NCBI GenBank assembly: GCA_037349105.1
Contig: JAYJMM010000115.1
Location: forward strand, 100,890 to 164,889
Reading direction: 5' to 3'
Source: Limnomonas spitsbergensis
Lineage: Eukaryota > Chlorophyta > Chlorophyceae > Chlamydomonadales
DNA length: 64,000 nucleotides
Positions within the stretch are counted from its first letter, which is position 1; each line of letters starts with the position of its first letter. Made by a program: the position numbers and the translations under genes. The notes beneath the pieces were generated by a model, which ran no database searches, was not told the origin of the DNA, and saw only the letters and a list, made by a program, of their open reading frames with translations. This document shows, piece after piece, positions 1-12,931 of the stretch.

Positions 1-3000
1 TGCGCACCACCCTAGTGCTTCTGGCCAGCTTGCTTGCGCACCACCCTAGTGCTTCTGGCCAGCTTGCTTGCGCACCACCCTAGTGCTTCTGGCCAGCTTG
101 CTTGCGCACCACCCTAGTGCTTCTGGCCAGCTTGCTTGCGCACCACCCTAGTGCTTCTGGCCAGCTTGCTTGCGCACCACCCTAGTGCTTCTGGCCAGCT
201 TGCTTGCGCACCACCCTAGTGCTTCTGGCCAGCTTGCTTGCGCACCACCCTAGTGCTTCTGGCCAGCTTGCTTGCGCACCACCCTAGTGCTTCTGGCCAG
301 CTTGCTTGCGCACCACCCTAGTGCTTCTGGCCAGCTTGCTTGCGCACCACCCTAGTGCTTCTGGCCAGCTTGCTTGCGCACCACCCTAGTGCTTCTGGCC
401 AGCTTGCTTGCGCACCACCCTAGTGCTTCTGGCCAGCTTGCTTGCGCACCACCCTAGTGCTTCTGGCCAGCTTGCTTGCGCACCACCCTAGTGCTTCTGG
501 CCAGCTTGCTTGCGCACCACCCTAGTGCTTCTGGCCAGCTTGCTTGCGCACCACCCTAGTGCTTCTGGCCAGCTTGCTTGCGCACCACCCTAGTGCTTCT
601 GGCCAGCTTGCTTGCGCACCACCCTAGTGCTTCTGGCCAGCTTGCTTGCGCACCACCCTAGTGCTTCTGGCCAGCTTGCTTGCGCACCACCCTAGTGCTT
701 CTGGCCAGCTTGCTTGCGCACCACCCTAGTGCTTCTGGCCAGCTTGCTTGCGCACCACCCTAGTGCTTCTGGCCAGCTTGCTTGCGCACCACCCTAGTGC
801 TTCTGGCCAGCTTGCTTGCGCACCACCCTAGTGCTTCTGGCCAGCTTGCTTGCGCACCACCCTAGTGCTTCTGGCCAGCTTGCTTGCGCACCACCCTAGT
901 GCTTCTGGCCAGCTTGCTTGCGCACCACCCTAGTGCTTCTGGCCAGCTTGCTTGCGCACCACCCTAGTGCTTCTGGCCAGCTTGCTTGCGCACCACCCTA
1001 GTGCTTCTGGCCAGCTTGCTTGCGCACCACCCTAGTGCTTCTGGCCAGCTTGCTTGCGCACCACCCTAGTGCTTCTGGCCAGCTTGCTTGCGCACCACCC
1101 TAGTGCTTCTGGCCAGCTTGCTTGCGCACCACCCTAGTGCTTCTGGCCAGCTTGCTTGCGCACCACCCTAGTGCTTCTGGCCAGCTTGCTTGCGCACCAC
1201 CCTAGTGCTTCTGGCCAGCTTGCTTGCGCACCACCCTAGTGCTTCTGGCCAGCTTGCTTGCGCACCACCCTAGTGCTTCTGGCCAGCTTGCTTGCGCACC
1301 ACCCTAGTGCTTCTGGCCAGCTTGCTTGCGCACCACCCTAGTGCTTCTGGCCAGCTTGCTTGCGCACCACCCTAGTGCTTCTGGCCAGCTTGCTTGCGCA
1401 CCACCCTAGTGCTTCTGGCCAGCTTGCTTGCGCACCACCCTAGTGCTTCTGGCCAGCTTGCTTGCGCACCACCCTAGTGCTTCTGGCCAGCTTGCTTGCG
1501 CACCACCCTAGTGCTTCTGGCCAGCTTGCTTGCGCACCACCCTAGTGCTTCTGGCCAGCTTGCTTGCGCACCACCCTAGTGCTTCTGGCCAGCTTGCTTG
1601 CGCACCACCCTAGTGCTTCTGGCCAGCTTGCTTGCGCACCACCCTAGTGCTTCTGGCCAGCTTGCTTGCGCACCACCCTAGTGCTTCTGGCCAGCTTGCT
1701 TGCGCACCACCCTAGTGCTTCTGGCCAGCTTGCTTGCGCACCACCCTAGTGCTTCTGGCCAGCTTGCTTGCGCACCACCCTAGTGCTTCTGGCCAGCTTG
1801 CTTGCGCACCACCCTAGTGCTTCTGGCCAGCTTGCTTGCGCACCACCCTAGTGCTTCTGGCCAGCTTGCTTGCGCACCACCCTAGTGCTTCTGGCCAGCT
1901 TGCTTGCGCACCACCCTAGTGCTTCTGGCCAGCTTGCTTGCGCACCACCCTAGTGCTTCTGGCCAGCTTGCTTGCGCACCACCCTAGTGCTTCTGGCCAG
2001 CTTGCTTGCGCACCACCCTAGTGCTTCTGGCCAGCTTGCTTGCGCACCACCCTAGTGCTTCTGGCCAGCTTGCTTGCGCACCACCCTAGTGCTTCTGGCC
2101 AGCTTGCTTGCGCACCACCCTAGTGCTTCTGGCCAGCTTGCTTGCGCACCACCCTAGTGCTTCTGGCCAGCTTGCTTGCGCACCACCCTAGTGCTTCTGG
2201 CCAGCTTGCTTGCGCACCACCCTAGTGCTTCTGGCCAGCTTGCTTGCGCACCACCCTAGTGCTTCTGGCCAGCTTGCTTGCGCACCACCCTAGTGCTTCT
2301 GGCCAGCTTGCTTGCGCACCACCCTAGTGCTTCTGGCCAGCTTGCTTGCGCACCACCCTAGTGCTTCTGGCCAGCTTGCTTGCGCACCACCCTAGTGCTT
2401 CTGGCCAGCTTGCTTGCGCACCACCCTAGTGCTTCTGGCCAGCTTGCTTGCGCACCACCCTAGTGCTTCTGGCCAGCTTGCTTGCGCACCACCCTAGTGC
2501 TTCTGGCCAGCTTGCTTGCGCACCACCCTAGTGCTTCTGGCCAGCTTGCTTGCGCACCACCCTAGTGCTTCTGGCCAGCTTGCTTGCGCACCACCCTAGT
2601 GCTTCTGGCCAGCTTGCTTGCGCACCACCCTAGTGCTTCTGGCCAGCTTGCTTGCGCACCACCCTAGTGCTTCTGGCCAGCTTGCTTGCGCACCACCCTA
2701 GTGCTTCTGGCCAGCTTGCTTGCGCACCACCCTAGTGCTTCTGGCCAGCTTGCTTGCGCACCACCCTAGTGCTTCTGGCCAGCTTGCTTGCGCACCACCC
2801 TAGTGCTTCTGGCCAGCTTGCTTGCGCACCACCCTAGTGCTTCTGGCCAGCTTGCTTGCGCACCACCCTAGTGCTTCTGGCCAGCTTGCTTGCGCACCAC
2901 CCTAGTGCTTCTGGCCAGCTTGCTTGCGCACCACCCTAGTGCTTCTGGCCAGCTTGCTTGCGCACCACCCTAGTGCTTCTGGCCAGCTTGCTTGCGCACC

Positions 3001-6000
3001 ACCCTAGTGCTTCTGGCCAGCTTGCTTGCGCACCACCCTAGTGCTTCTGGCCAGCTTGCTTGCGCACCACCCTAGTGCTTCTGGCCAGCTTGCTTGCGCA
3101 CCACCCTAGTGCTTCTGGCCAGCTTGCTTGCGCACCACCCTAGTGCTTCTGGCCAGCTTGCTTGCGCACCACCCTAGTGCTTCTGGCCAGCTTGCTTGCG
3201 CACCACCCTAGTGCTTCTGGCCAGCTTGCTTGCGCACCACCCTAGTGCTTCTGGCCAGCTTGCTTGCGCACCACCCTAGTGCTTCTGGCCAGCTTGCTTG
3301 CGCACCACCCTAGTGCTTCTGGCCAGCTTGCTTGCGCACCACCCTAGTGCTTCTGGCCAGCTTGCTTGCGCACCACCCTAGTGCTTCTGGCCAGCTTGCT
3401 TGCGCACCACCCTAGTGCTTCTGGCCAGCTTGCTTGCGCACCACCCTAGTGCTTCTGGCCAGCTTGCTTGCGCACCACCCTAGTGCTTCTGGCCAGCTTG
3501 CTTGCGCACCACCCTAGTGCTTCTGGCCAGCTTGCTTGCGCACCACCCTAGTGCTTCTGGCCAGCTTGCTTGCGCACCACCCTAGTGCTTCTGGCCAGCT
3601 TGCTTGCGCACCACCCTAGTGCTTCTGGCCAGCTTGCTTGCGCACCACCCTAGTGCTTCTGGCCAGCTTGCTTGCGCACCACCCTAGTGCTTCTGGCCAG
3701 CTTGCTTGCGCACCACCCTAGTGCTTCTGGCCAGCTTGCTTGCGCACCACCCTAGTGCTTCTGGCCAGCTTGCTTGCGCACCACCCTAGTGCTTCTGGCC
3801 AGCTTGCTTGCGCACCACCCTAGTGCTTCTGGCCAGCTTGCTTGCGCACCACCCTAGTGCTTCTGGCCAGCTTGCTTGCGCACCACCCTAGTGCTTCTGG
3901 CCAGCTTGCTTGCGCACCACCCTAGTGCTTCTGGCCAGCTTGCTTGCGCACCACCCTAGTGCTTCTGGCCAGCTTGCTTGCGCACCACCCTAGTGCTTCT
4001 GGCCAGCTTGCTTGCGCACCACCCTAGTGCTTCTGGCCAGCTTGCTTGCGCACCACCCTAGTGCTTCTGGCCAGCTTGCTTGCGCACCACCCTAGTGCTT
4101 CTGGCCAGCTTGCTTGCGCACCACCCTAGTGCTTCTGGCCAGCTTGCTTGCGCACCACCCTAGTGCTTCTGGCCAGCTTGCTTGCGCACCACCCTAGTGC
4201 TTCTGGCCAGCTTGCTTGCGCACCACCCTAGTGCTTCTGGCCAGCTTGCTTGCGCACCACCCTAGTGCTTCTGGCCAGCTTGCTTGCGCACCACCCTAGT
4301 GCTTCTGGCCAGCTTGCTTGCGCACCACCCTAGTGCTTCTGGCCAGCTTGCTTGCGCACCACCCTAGTGCTTCTGGCCAGCTTGCTTGCGCACCACCCTA
4401 GTGCTTCTGGCCAGCTTGCTTGCGCACCACCCTAGTGCTTCTGGCCAGCTTGCTTGCGCACCACCCTAGTGCTTCTGGCCAGCTTGCTTGCGCACCACCC
4501 TAGTGCTTCTGGCCAGCTTGCTTGCGCACCACCCTAGTGCTTCTGGCCAGCTTGCTTGCGCACCACCCTAGTGCTTCTGGCCAGCTTGCTTGCGCACCAC
4601 CCTAGTGCTTCTGGCCAGCTTGCTTGCGCACCACCCTAGTGCTTCTGGCCAGCTTGCTTGCGCACCACCCTAGTGCTTCTGGCCAGCTTGCTTGCGCACC
4701 ACCCTAGTGCTTCTGGCCAGCTTGCTTGCGCACCACCCTAGTGCTTCTGGCCAGCTTGCTTGCGCACCACCCTAGTGCTTCTGGCCAGCTTGCTTGCGCA
4801 CCACCCTAGTGCTTCTGGCCAGCTTGCTTGCGCACCACCCTAGTGCTTCTGGCCAGCTTGCTTGCGCACCACCCTAGTGCTTCTGGCCAGCTTGCTTGCG
4901 CACCACCCTAGTGCTTCTGGCCAGCTTGCTTGCGCACCACCCTAGTGCTTCTGGCCAGCTTGCTTGCGCACCACCCTAGTGCTTCTGGCCAGCTTGCTTG
5001 CGCACCACCCTAGTGCTTCTGGCCAGCTTGCTTGCGCACCACCCTAGTGCTTCTGGCCAGCTTGCTTGCGCACCACCCTAGTGCTTCTGGCCAGCTTGCT
5101 TGCGCACCACCCTAGTGCTTCTGGCCAGCTTGCTTGCGCACCACCCTAGTGCTTCTGGCCAGCTTGCTTGCGCACCACCCTAGTGCTTCTGGCCAGCTTG
5201 CTTGCGCACCACCCTAGTGCTTCTGGCCAGCTTGCTTGCGCACCACCCTAGTGCTTCTGGCCAGCTTGCTTGCGCACCACCCTAGTGCTTCTGGCCAGCT
5301 TGCTTGCGCACCACCCTAGTGCTTCTGGCCAGCTTGCTTGCGCACCACCCTAGTGCTTCTGGCCAGCTTGCTTGCGCACCACCCTAGTGCTTCTGGCCAG
5401 CTTGCTTGCGCACCACCCTAGTGCTTCTGGCCAGCTTGCTTGCGCACCACCCTAGTGCTTCTGGCCAGCTTGCTTGCGCACCACCCTAGTGCTTCTGGCC
5501 AGCTTGCTTGCGCACCACCCTAGTGCTTCTGGCCAGCTTGCTTGCGCACCACCCTAGTGCTTCTGGCCAGCTTGCTTGCGCACCACCCTAGTGCTTCTGG
5601 CCAGCTTGCTTGCGCACCACCCTAGTGCTTCTGGCCAGCTTGCTTGCGCACCACCCTAGTGCTTCTGGCCAGCTTGCTTGCGCACCACCCTAGTGCTTCT
5701 GGCCAGCTTGCTTGCGCACCACCCTAGTGCTTCTGGCCAGCTTGCTTGCGCACCACCCTAGTGCTTCTGGCCAGCTTGCTTGCGCACCACCCTAGTGCTT
5801 CTGGCCAGCTTGCTTGCGCACCACCCTAGTGCTTCTGGCCAGCTTGCTTGCGCACCACCCTAGTGCTTCTGGCCAGCTTGCTTGCGCACCACCCTAGTGC
5901 TTCTGGCCAGCTTGCTTGCGCACCACCCTAGTGCTTCTGGCCAGCTTGCTTGCGCACCACCCTAGTGCTTCTGGCCAGCTTGCTTGCGCACCACCCTAGT

Positions 6001-9000
6001 GCTTCTGGCCAGCTTGCTTGCGCACCACCCTAGTGCTTCTGGCCAGCTTGCTTGCGCACCACCCTAGTGCTTCTGGCCAGCTTGCTTGCGCACCACCCTA
6101 GTGCTTCTGGCCAGCTTGCTTGCGCACCACCCTAGTGCTTCTGGCCAGCTTGCTTGCGCACCACCCTAGTGCTTCTGGCCAGCTTGCTTGCGCACCACCC
6201 TAGTGCTTCTGGCCAGCTTGCTTGCGCACCACCCTAGTGCTTCTGGCCAGCTTGCTTGCGCACCACCCTAGTGCTTCTGGCCAGCTTGCTTGCGCACCAC
6301 CCTAGTGCTTCTGGCCAGCTTGCTTGCGCACCACCCTAGTGCTTCTGGCCAGCTTGCTTGCGCACCACCCTAGTGCTTCTGGCCAGCTTGCTTGCGCACC
6401 ACCCTAGTGCTTCTGGCCAGCTTGCTTGCGCACCACCCTAGTGCTTCTGGCCAGCTTGCTTGCGCACCACCCTAGTGCTTCTGGCCAGCTTGCTTGCGCA
6501 CCACCCTAGTGCTTCTGGCCAGCTTGCTTGCGCACCACCCTAGTGCTTCTGGCCAGCTTGCTTGCGCACCACCCTAGTGCTTCTGGCCAGCTTGCTTGCG
6601 CACCACCCTAGTGCTTCTGGCCAGCTTGCTTGCGCACCACCCTAGTGCTTCTGGCCAGCTTGCTTGCGCACCACCCTAGTGCTTCTGGCCAGCTTGCTTG
6701 CGCACCACCCTAGTGCTTCTGGCCAGCTTGCTTGCGCACCACCCTAGTGCTTCTGGCCAGCTTGCTTGCGCACCACCCTAGTGCTTCTGGCCAGCTTGCT
6801 TGCGCACCACCCTAGTGCTTCTGGCCAGCTTGCTTGCGCACCACCCTAGTGCTTCTGGCCAGCTTGCTTGCGCACCACCCTAGTGCTTCTGGCCAGCTTG
6901 CTTGCGCACCACCCTAGTGCTTCTGGCCAGCTTGCTTGCGCACCACCCTAGTGCTTCTGGCCAGCTTGCTTGCGCACCACCCTAGTGCTTCTGGCCAGCT
7001 TGCTTGCGCACCACCCTAGTGCTTCTGGCCAGCTTGCTTGCGCACCACCCTAGTGCTTCTGGCCAGCTTGCTTGCGCACCACCCTAGTGCTTCTGGCCAG
7101 CTTGCTTGCGCACCACCCTAGTGCTTCTGGCCAGCTTGCTTGCGCACCACCCTAGTGCTTCTGGCCAGCTTGCTTGCGCACCACCCTAGTGCTTCTGGCC
7201 AGCTTGCTTGCGCACCACCCTAGTGCTTCTGGCCAGCTTGCTTGCGCACCACCCTAGTGCTTCTGGCCAGCTTGCTTGCGCACCACCCTAGTGCTTCTGG
7301 CCAGCTTGCTTGCGCACCACCCTAGTGCTTCTGGCCAGCTTGCTTGCGCACCACCCTAGTGCTTCTGGCCAGCTTGCTTGCGCACCACCCTAGTGCTTCT
7401 GGCCAGCTTGCTTGCGCACCACCCTAGTGCTTCTGGCCAGCTTGCTTGCGCACCACCCTAGTGCTTCTGGCCAGCTTGCTTGCGCACCACCCTAGTGCTT
7501 CTGGCCAGCTTGCTTGCGCACCACCCTAGTGCTTCTGGCCAGCTTGCTTGCGCACCACCCTAGTGCTTCTGGCCAGCTTGCTTGCGCACCACCCTAGTGC
7601 TTCTGGCCAGCTTGCTTGCGCACCACCCTAGTGCTTCTGGCCAGCTTGCTTGCGCACCACCCTAGTGCTTCTGGCCAGCTTGCTTGCGCACCACCCTAGT
7701 GCTTCTGGCCAGCTTGCTTGCGCACCACCCTAGTGCTTCTGGCCAGCTTGCTTGCGCACCACCCTAGTGCTTCTGGCCAGCTTGCTTGCGCACCACCCTA
7801 GTGCTTCTGGCCAGCTTGCTTGCGCACCACCCTAGTGCTTCTGGCCAGCTTGCTTGCGCACCACCCTAGTGCTTCTGGCCAGCTTGCTTGCGCACCACCC
7901 TAGTGCTTCTGGCCAGCTTGCTTGCGCACCACCCTAGTGCTTCTGGCCAGCTTGCTTGCGCACCACCCTAGTGCTTCTGGCCAGCTTGCTTGCGCACCAC
8001 CCTAGTGCTTCTGGCCAGCTTGCTTGCGCACCACCCTAGTGCTTCTGGCCAGCTTGCTTGCGCACCACCCTAGTGCTTCTGGCCAGCTTGCTTGCGCACC
8101 ACCCTAGTGCTTCTGGCCAGCTTGCTTGCGCACCACCCTAGTGCTTCTGGCCAGCTTGCTTGCGCACCACCCTAGTGCTTCTGGCCAGCTTGCTTGCGCA
8201 CCACCCTAGTGCTTCTGGCCAGCTTGCTTGCGCACCACCCTAGTGCTTCTGGCCAGCTTGCTTGCGCACCACCCTAGTGCTTCTGGCCAGCTTGCTTGCG
8301 CACCACCCTAGTGCTTCTGGCCAGCTTGCTTGCGCACCACCCTAGTGCTTCTGGCCAGCTTGCTTGCGCACCACCCTAGTGCTTCTGGCCAGCTTGCTTG
8401 CGCACCACCCTAGTGCTTCTGGCCAGCTTGCTTGCGCACCACCCTAGTGCTTCTGGCCAGCTTGCTTGCGCACCACCCTAGTGCTTCTGGCCAGCTTGCT
8501 TGCGCACCACCCTAGTGCTTCTGGCCAGCTTGCTTGCGCACCACCCTAGTGCTTCTGGCCAGCTTGCTTGCGCACCACCCTAGTGCTTCTGGCCAGCTTG
8601 CTTGCGCACCACCCTAGTGCTTCTGGCCAGCTTGCTTGCGCACCACCCTAGTGCTTCTGGCCAGCTTGCTTGCGCACCACCCTAGTGCTTCTGGCCAGCT
8701 TGCTTGCGCACCACCCTAGTGCTTCTGGCCAGCTTGCTTGCGCACCACCCTAGTGCTTCTGGCCAGCTTGCTTGCGCACCACCCTAGTGCTTCTGGCCAG
8801 CTTGCTTGCGCACCACCCTAGTGCTTCTGGCCAGCTTGCTTGCGCACCACCCTAGTGCTTCTGGCCAGCTTGCTTGCGCACCACCCTAGTGCTTCTGGCC
8901 AGCTTGCTTGCGCACCACCCTAGTGCTTCTGGCCAGCTTGCTTGCGCACCACCCTAGTGCTTCTGGCCAGCTTGCTTGCGCACCACCCTAGTGCTTCTGG

Positions 9001-10533
9001 CCAGCTTGCTTGCGCACCACCCTAGTGCTTCTGGCCAGCTTGCTTGCGCACCACCCTAGTGCTTCTGGCCAGCTTGCTTGCGCACCACCCTAGTGCTTCT
9101 GGCCAGCTTGCTTGCGCACCACCCTAGTGCTTCTGGCCAGCTTGCTTGCGCACCACCCTAGTGCTTCTGGCCAGCTTGCTTGCGCACCACCCTAGTGCTT
9201 CTGGCCAGCTTGCTTGCGCACCACCCTAGTGCTTCTGGCCAGCTTGCTTGCGCACCACCCTAGTGCTTCTGGCCAGCTTGCTTGCGCACCACCCTAGTGC
9301 TTCTGGCCAGCTTGCTTGCGCACCACCCTAGTGCTTCTGGCCAGCTTGCTTGCGCACCACCCTAGTGCTTCTGGCCAGCTTGCTTGCGCACCACCCTAGT
9401 GCTTCTGGCCAGCTTGCTTGCGCACCACCCTAGTGCTTCTGGCCAGCTTGCTTGCGCACCACCCTAGTGCTTCTGGCCAGCTTGCTTGCGCACCACCCTA
9501 GTGCTTCTGGCCAGCTTGCTTGCGCACCACCCTAGTGCTTCTGGCCAGCTTGCTTGCGCACCACCCTAGTGCTTCTGGCCAGCTTGCTTGCGCACCACCC
9601 TAGTGCTTCTGGCCAGCTTGCTTGCGCACCACCCTAGTGCTTCTGGCCAGCTTGCTTGCGCACCACCCTAGTGCTTCTGGCCAGCTTGCTTGCGCACCAC
9701 CCTAGTGCTTCTGGCCAGCTTGCTTGCGCACCACCCTAGTGCTTCTGGCCAGCTTGCTTGCGCACCACCCTAGTGCTTCTGGCCAGCTTGCTTGCGCACC
9801 ACCCTAGTGCTTCTGGCCAGCTTGCTTGCGCACCACCCTAGTGCTTCTGGCCAGCTTGCTTGCGCACCACCCTAGTGCTTCTGGCCAGCTTGCTTGCGCA
9901 CCACCCTAGTGCTTCTGGCCAGCTTGCTTGCGCACCACCCTAGTGCTTCTGGCCAGCTTGCTTGCGCACCACCCTAGTGCTTCTGGCCAGCTTGCTTGCG
10001 CACCACCCTAGTGCTTCTGGCCAGCTTGCTTGCGCACCACCCTAGTGCTTCTGGCCAGCTTGCTTGCGCACCACCCTAGTGCTTCTGGCCAGCTTGCTTG
10101 CGCACCACCCTAGTGCTTCTGGCCAGCTTGCTTGCGCACCACCCTAGTGCTTCTGGCCAGCTTGCTTGCGCACCACCCTAGTGCTTCTGGCCAGCTTGCT
10201 TGCGCACCACCCTAGTGCTTCTGGCCAGCTTGCTTGCGCACCACCCTAGTGCTTCTGGCCAGCTTGCTTGCGCACCACCCTAGTGCTTCTGGCCAGCTTG
10301 CTTGCGCACCACCCTAGTGCTTCTGGCCAGCTTGCTTGCGCACCACCCTAGTGCTTCTGGCCAGCTTGCTTGCGCACCACCCTAGTGCTTCTGGCCAGCT
10401 TGCTTGCGCACCACCCTAGTGCTTCTGGCCAGCTTGCTTGCGCACCACCCTAGTGCTTCTGGCCAGCTTGCTTGCGCACCACCCTAGTGCTTCTGGCCAG
10501 CTTGCTTGCGCACCACCCTAGTGCTTCTGGCCA
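1..10533. repeat. 34-bp satellite, homogeneous block A
   Basis: Direct tandem array of a 34-bp monomer (positions 1-34 give one copy), roughly 310 copies, in which I found no substitution or indel before the AG-to-AT, C-to-T changes at 10534-10535. The monomer is about 62% GC (21 of 34) and pyrimidine-rich on this strand. It contains three palindromes, TGCGCA, CTAG and CTGGCCAG, and a single CpG (inside TGCGCA). CTAG puts a TAG on both strands in every unit, and 34 is not a multiple of 3, so every frame is closed about every 102 bp and the array is non-coding. The block begins before the window. No genes or other features are seen in it. A pericentromeric, centromeric or subtelomeric location is plausible but not shown. 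Confidence 0.98.
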
Positions 10534-11410
10534 TTTTGCTTGCGCACCACCCTAGTGCTTTTGGCCAGCTTGCTTGCGCACCACCCTAGTGCTTCTGGCC
10601 AGCTTGCTTGCGCACCACCCTAGTGCTTCTGGCCAGCTTGCTTGCGCACCACCCTAGTGCTTCTGGCCATTTTGCTTGCGCACCACCCTAGTGCTTCTGG
10701 CCAGCTTGCTTGCGCACCACCCTAGTGCTTCTGGCCAGTTTGCTTGCGCACCACCCTAGTGCTTCTGGCCAGCTTGCTTGCGCACCACCCTAGTGCTTCT
10801 GGCCATCTTGCTTGCGCACCACCCTAGTGCTTCTGGCCAGCTTGCTTGCGCACCACCCTAGTGCTTCTGGCCAGTTTGCTTGCGCACCACCCTAGTGCTT
10901 CTGTTCAGCTTGCTTGCGCACCACCCTAGTGCTTCTGGCCAGCTTGCTTGCGCACCACCCTAGTGCTTCTGGCCAGCTTGCTTGCGCACCACCCTATTGC
11001 TTCTGACCAGCTTGCTTGCGCACCACCCTAGTGCTTCAGGCCAGCTTGCTTGCGCACCACCCTAGTGCTTCTGGCCAGCTTGCTTGCGCACCACCCTAGT
11101 GCTTCTAGCCAGCTTGCTTGCGCACCACCCTAGTGCTTCTGGCCAGCATGCTTGCGCACCACCCTAGTGCTTCTGGACCAACTTGCTTGCGCACCGCCCC
11201 AGTGCTTCTGGCTAGTTTGCTTGCGCACCACCCTAGTGCTTCAGGACATTTTGCTTGCGCACCACCCTAGTGCTTCTGGCCAGCTTGCTTGCGCACCACC
11301 CTAGTGCTTCTGGCCAGCTTGCTTGCGCACCACCCTAGTGCTTCTGGCCAGCTTGCTTGCGCACCACCCTAGTAGTGCTTCTGGCCAGCTTGCGTGCGCA
11401 CCACCCTAGT

Positions 11411-12931
11411 GCTTCCGGCCAGTTTGCTTGCGCACCACCCTAGTGCTTCTGGCCAGCTTGCTTGCGCACCACCCTAGTGCTTCTGGCCAGCTTGCTTGCG
11501 CACCACCCTAGTGCTTCTGGCCAGCTTGCTTGTGCACCACCCTAGTGCTTCTGGCCAGCTTGCTTGCGCACCACCCTAGTGCTTCTGGCCAGCTTGCTTG
11601 CGCACCACCCTAGTGCTTCAGGCCAACTTGCTTGCGCACCACCCTAGTGCTTCTGGCCAGTTTGCTTGCGCACCACCCTAGTGCTTCATGCCAGCTTGCT
11701 TGCGCACCACCCTAGTGCTTCTGGCCAGCTTGCTTGCGCACCACCCTAGTGCTTCTGGCCAGCTTGCTCGCGCACCACCCTATTGCTTCTGGCCAGTTTG
11801 CTTGCGCACCACCCTAGTGCTTTTGGCCAGCTTGCTTGCGCACCACCCTAGTGCTTCTGGCCAGCTTGCTTGCGCACCACCCTAGTGCTTCTGACCAACT
11901 TGCTTGCGCACCACCCTAGTGCTTCTGGCCATTTTGCTTGCGCACCACCCTAGTGCTTTTGGCCAGCTTGCTTGCGCACCACCCTAGTGCTTCTGGCCAG
12001 CTTGCTTGCGCACCACCCTAGTGCTTCTGGCCAGCTTGCTTGCGCACCACCCTAGTGCTTCTGGCCAGTTTGCTTGCGCACCACCCTAGTACTTCTGGCC
12101 AGCTTGCTTGCGCACCACCCTAGTGCTTCTGGCCAGCTTGCATGCGCACCACCCTAGTGCTTCGGGCCAGCTTGCTTGCGCACCACCCTAGTGCTTCTGG
12201 CCAGCTTGCTTGCGCACCACCCTAGTGCTTCTGGCCAGCTTGCTTGCGCACCACCCTAGTAGTGCTTCTGGCCAGCTTGCATGCGCACCACCCTAGTGCT
12301 TCTGGCCAGCTTGCTTGCGCACCACCCTAGTGCTTCTGGCCAGCTTGCTTGCGCACCACCCTAGTGCTTCTGGCCAGCTTGCTTGCGCACCACCCTAGTA
12401 GTGCTTCTGGCCAGCTCGCTTGCGCACCACCCTAGTGCTTCCGGCCAGTTTGCTTGCGCACCACCCTAGTGCTTCATGCCAGCTTGCTTGCGCACCACCC
12501 TAGTGCTTCTGGCCAGCTTGCTTGCGCACCACCCTAGTGCTTCTGGCCAGCTTGCTTGCGCACCTCCCCAGTGCTTCTGACTAGCTTGCTTGCGCACCAC
12601 CCCAGTGCTTCTGGCTAGTTTGCTTGCGCACCACCCTAGTGCTTCAGGACATTTTGCTTGCGCACCACCCTAGTGCTTCTGGCCAGCTTGTTTGCGCACC
12701 ACCCTATTGCTTCTGGCCAGCTTGCATGCGCACCACCCTTTTGCTTCTGGCCAGCTTGCTTGCACACCACCCTAGTGCTTCTGGCCAGCTTGCTTGCGCA
12801 CCACCCTAGTGCTTCTGGCCAGCTTGCTTGCGCACCACCCTAGTAGTGCTTCTGGCCAGCTTGCTTGCGCACCACCCTAGTGCTTCTGGCCAGTTTGCGT
12901 GCGCACCACCCTAGTGCTTCTGGCCAGCTTG
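11411..12931. repeat. Higher-order repeat X, copy 1
   Basis: A run of about 1.5 kb with a distinctive monomer order: TGCGTGCGC and TTCCGGCC near the start, TGTGCACC, TTCAGGCCAAC, then TTCATGCC at 11684-11691, GCTCGCGC, two AGT-duplicated units, TTCAGGACATTTTGC and CCCTTTTGC. The same order appears at 17601-19121 (offset 6190) and, from about 11521 on, at about 15010-16420 (offset 3489). Both offsets are whole numbers of monomers plus multiples of 3 bp, as expected if AGT-duplicated units account for the excess. The right edge is set where CAGCTTGCATGC here is replaced by CAGCTTGCTTGC in the other copies. Confidence 0.8.

Noticed and set aside
1..34. Telomeric repeat
   Set aside because: A 34-bp, 62% GC unit with internal palindromes and no G-rich strand pattern does not resemble telomerase-made repeats.
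1..10533. CRISPR-like array
   Set aside because: Units are head-to-tail with no spacers, and no cas genes are present; the window is eukaryotic satellite.
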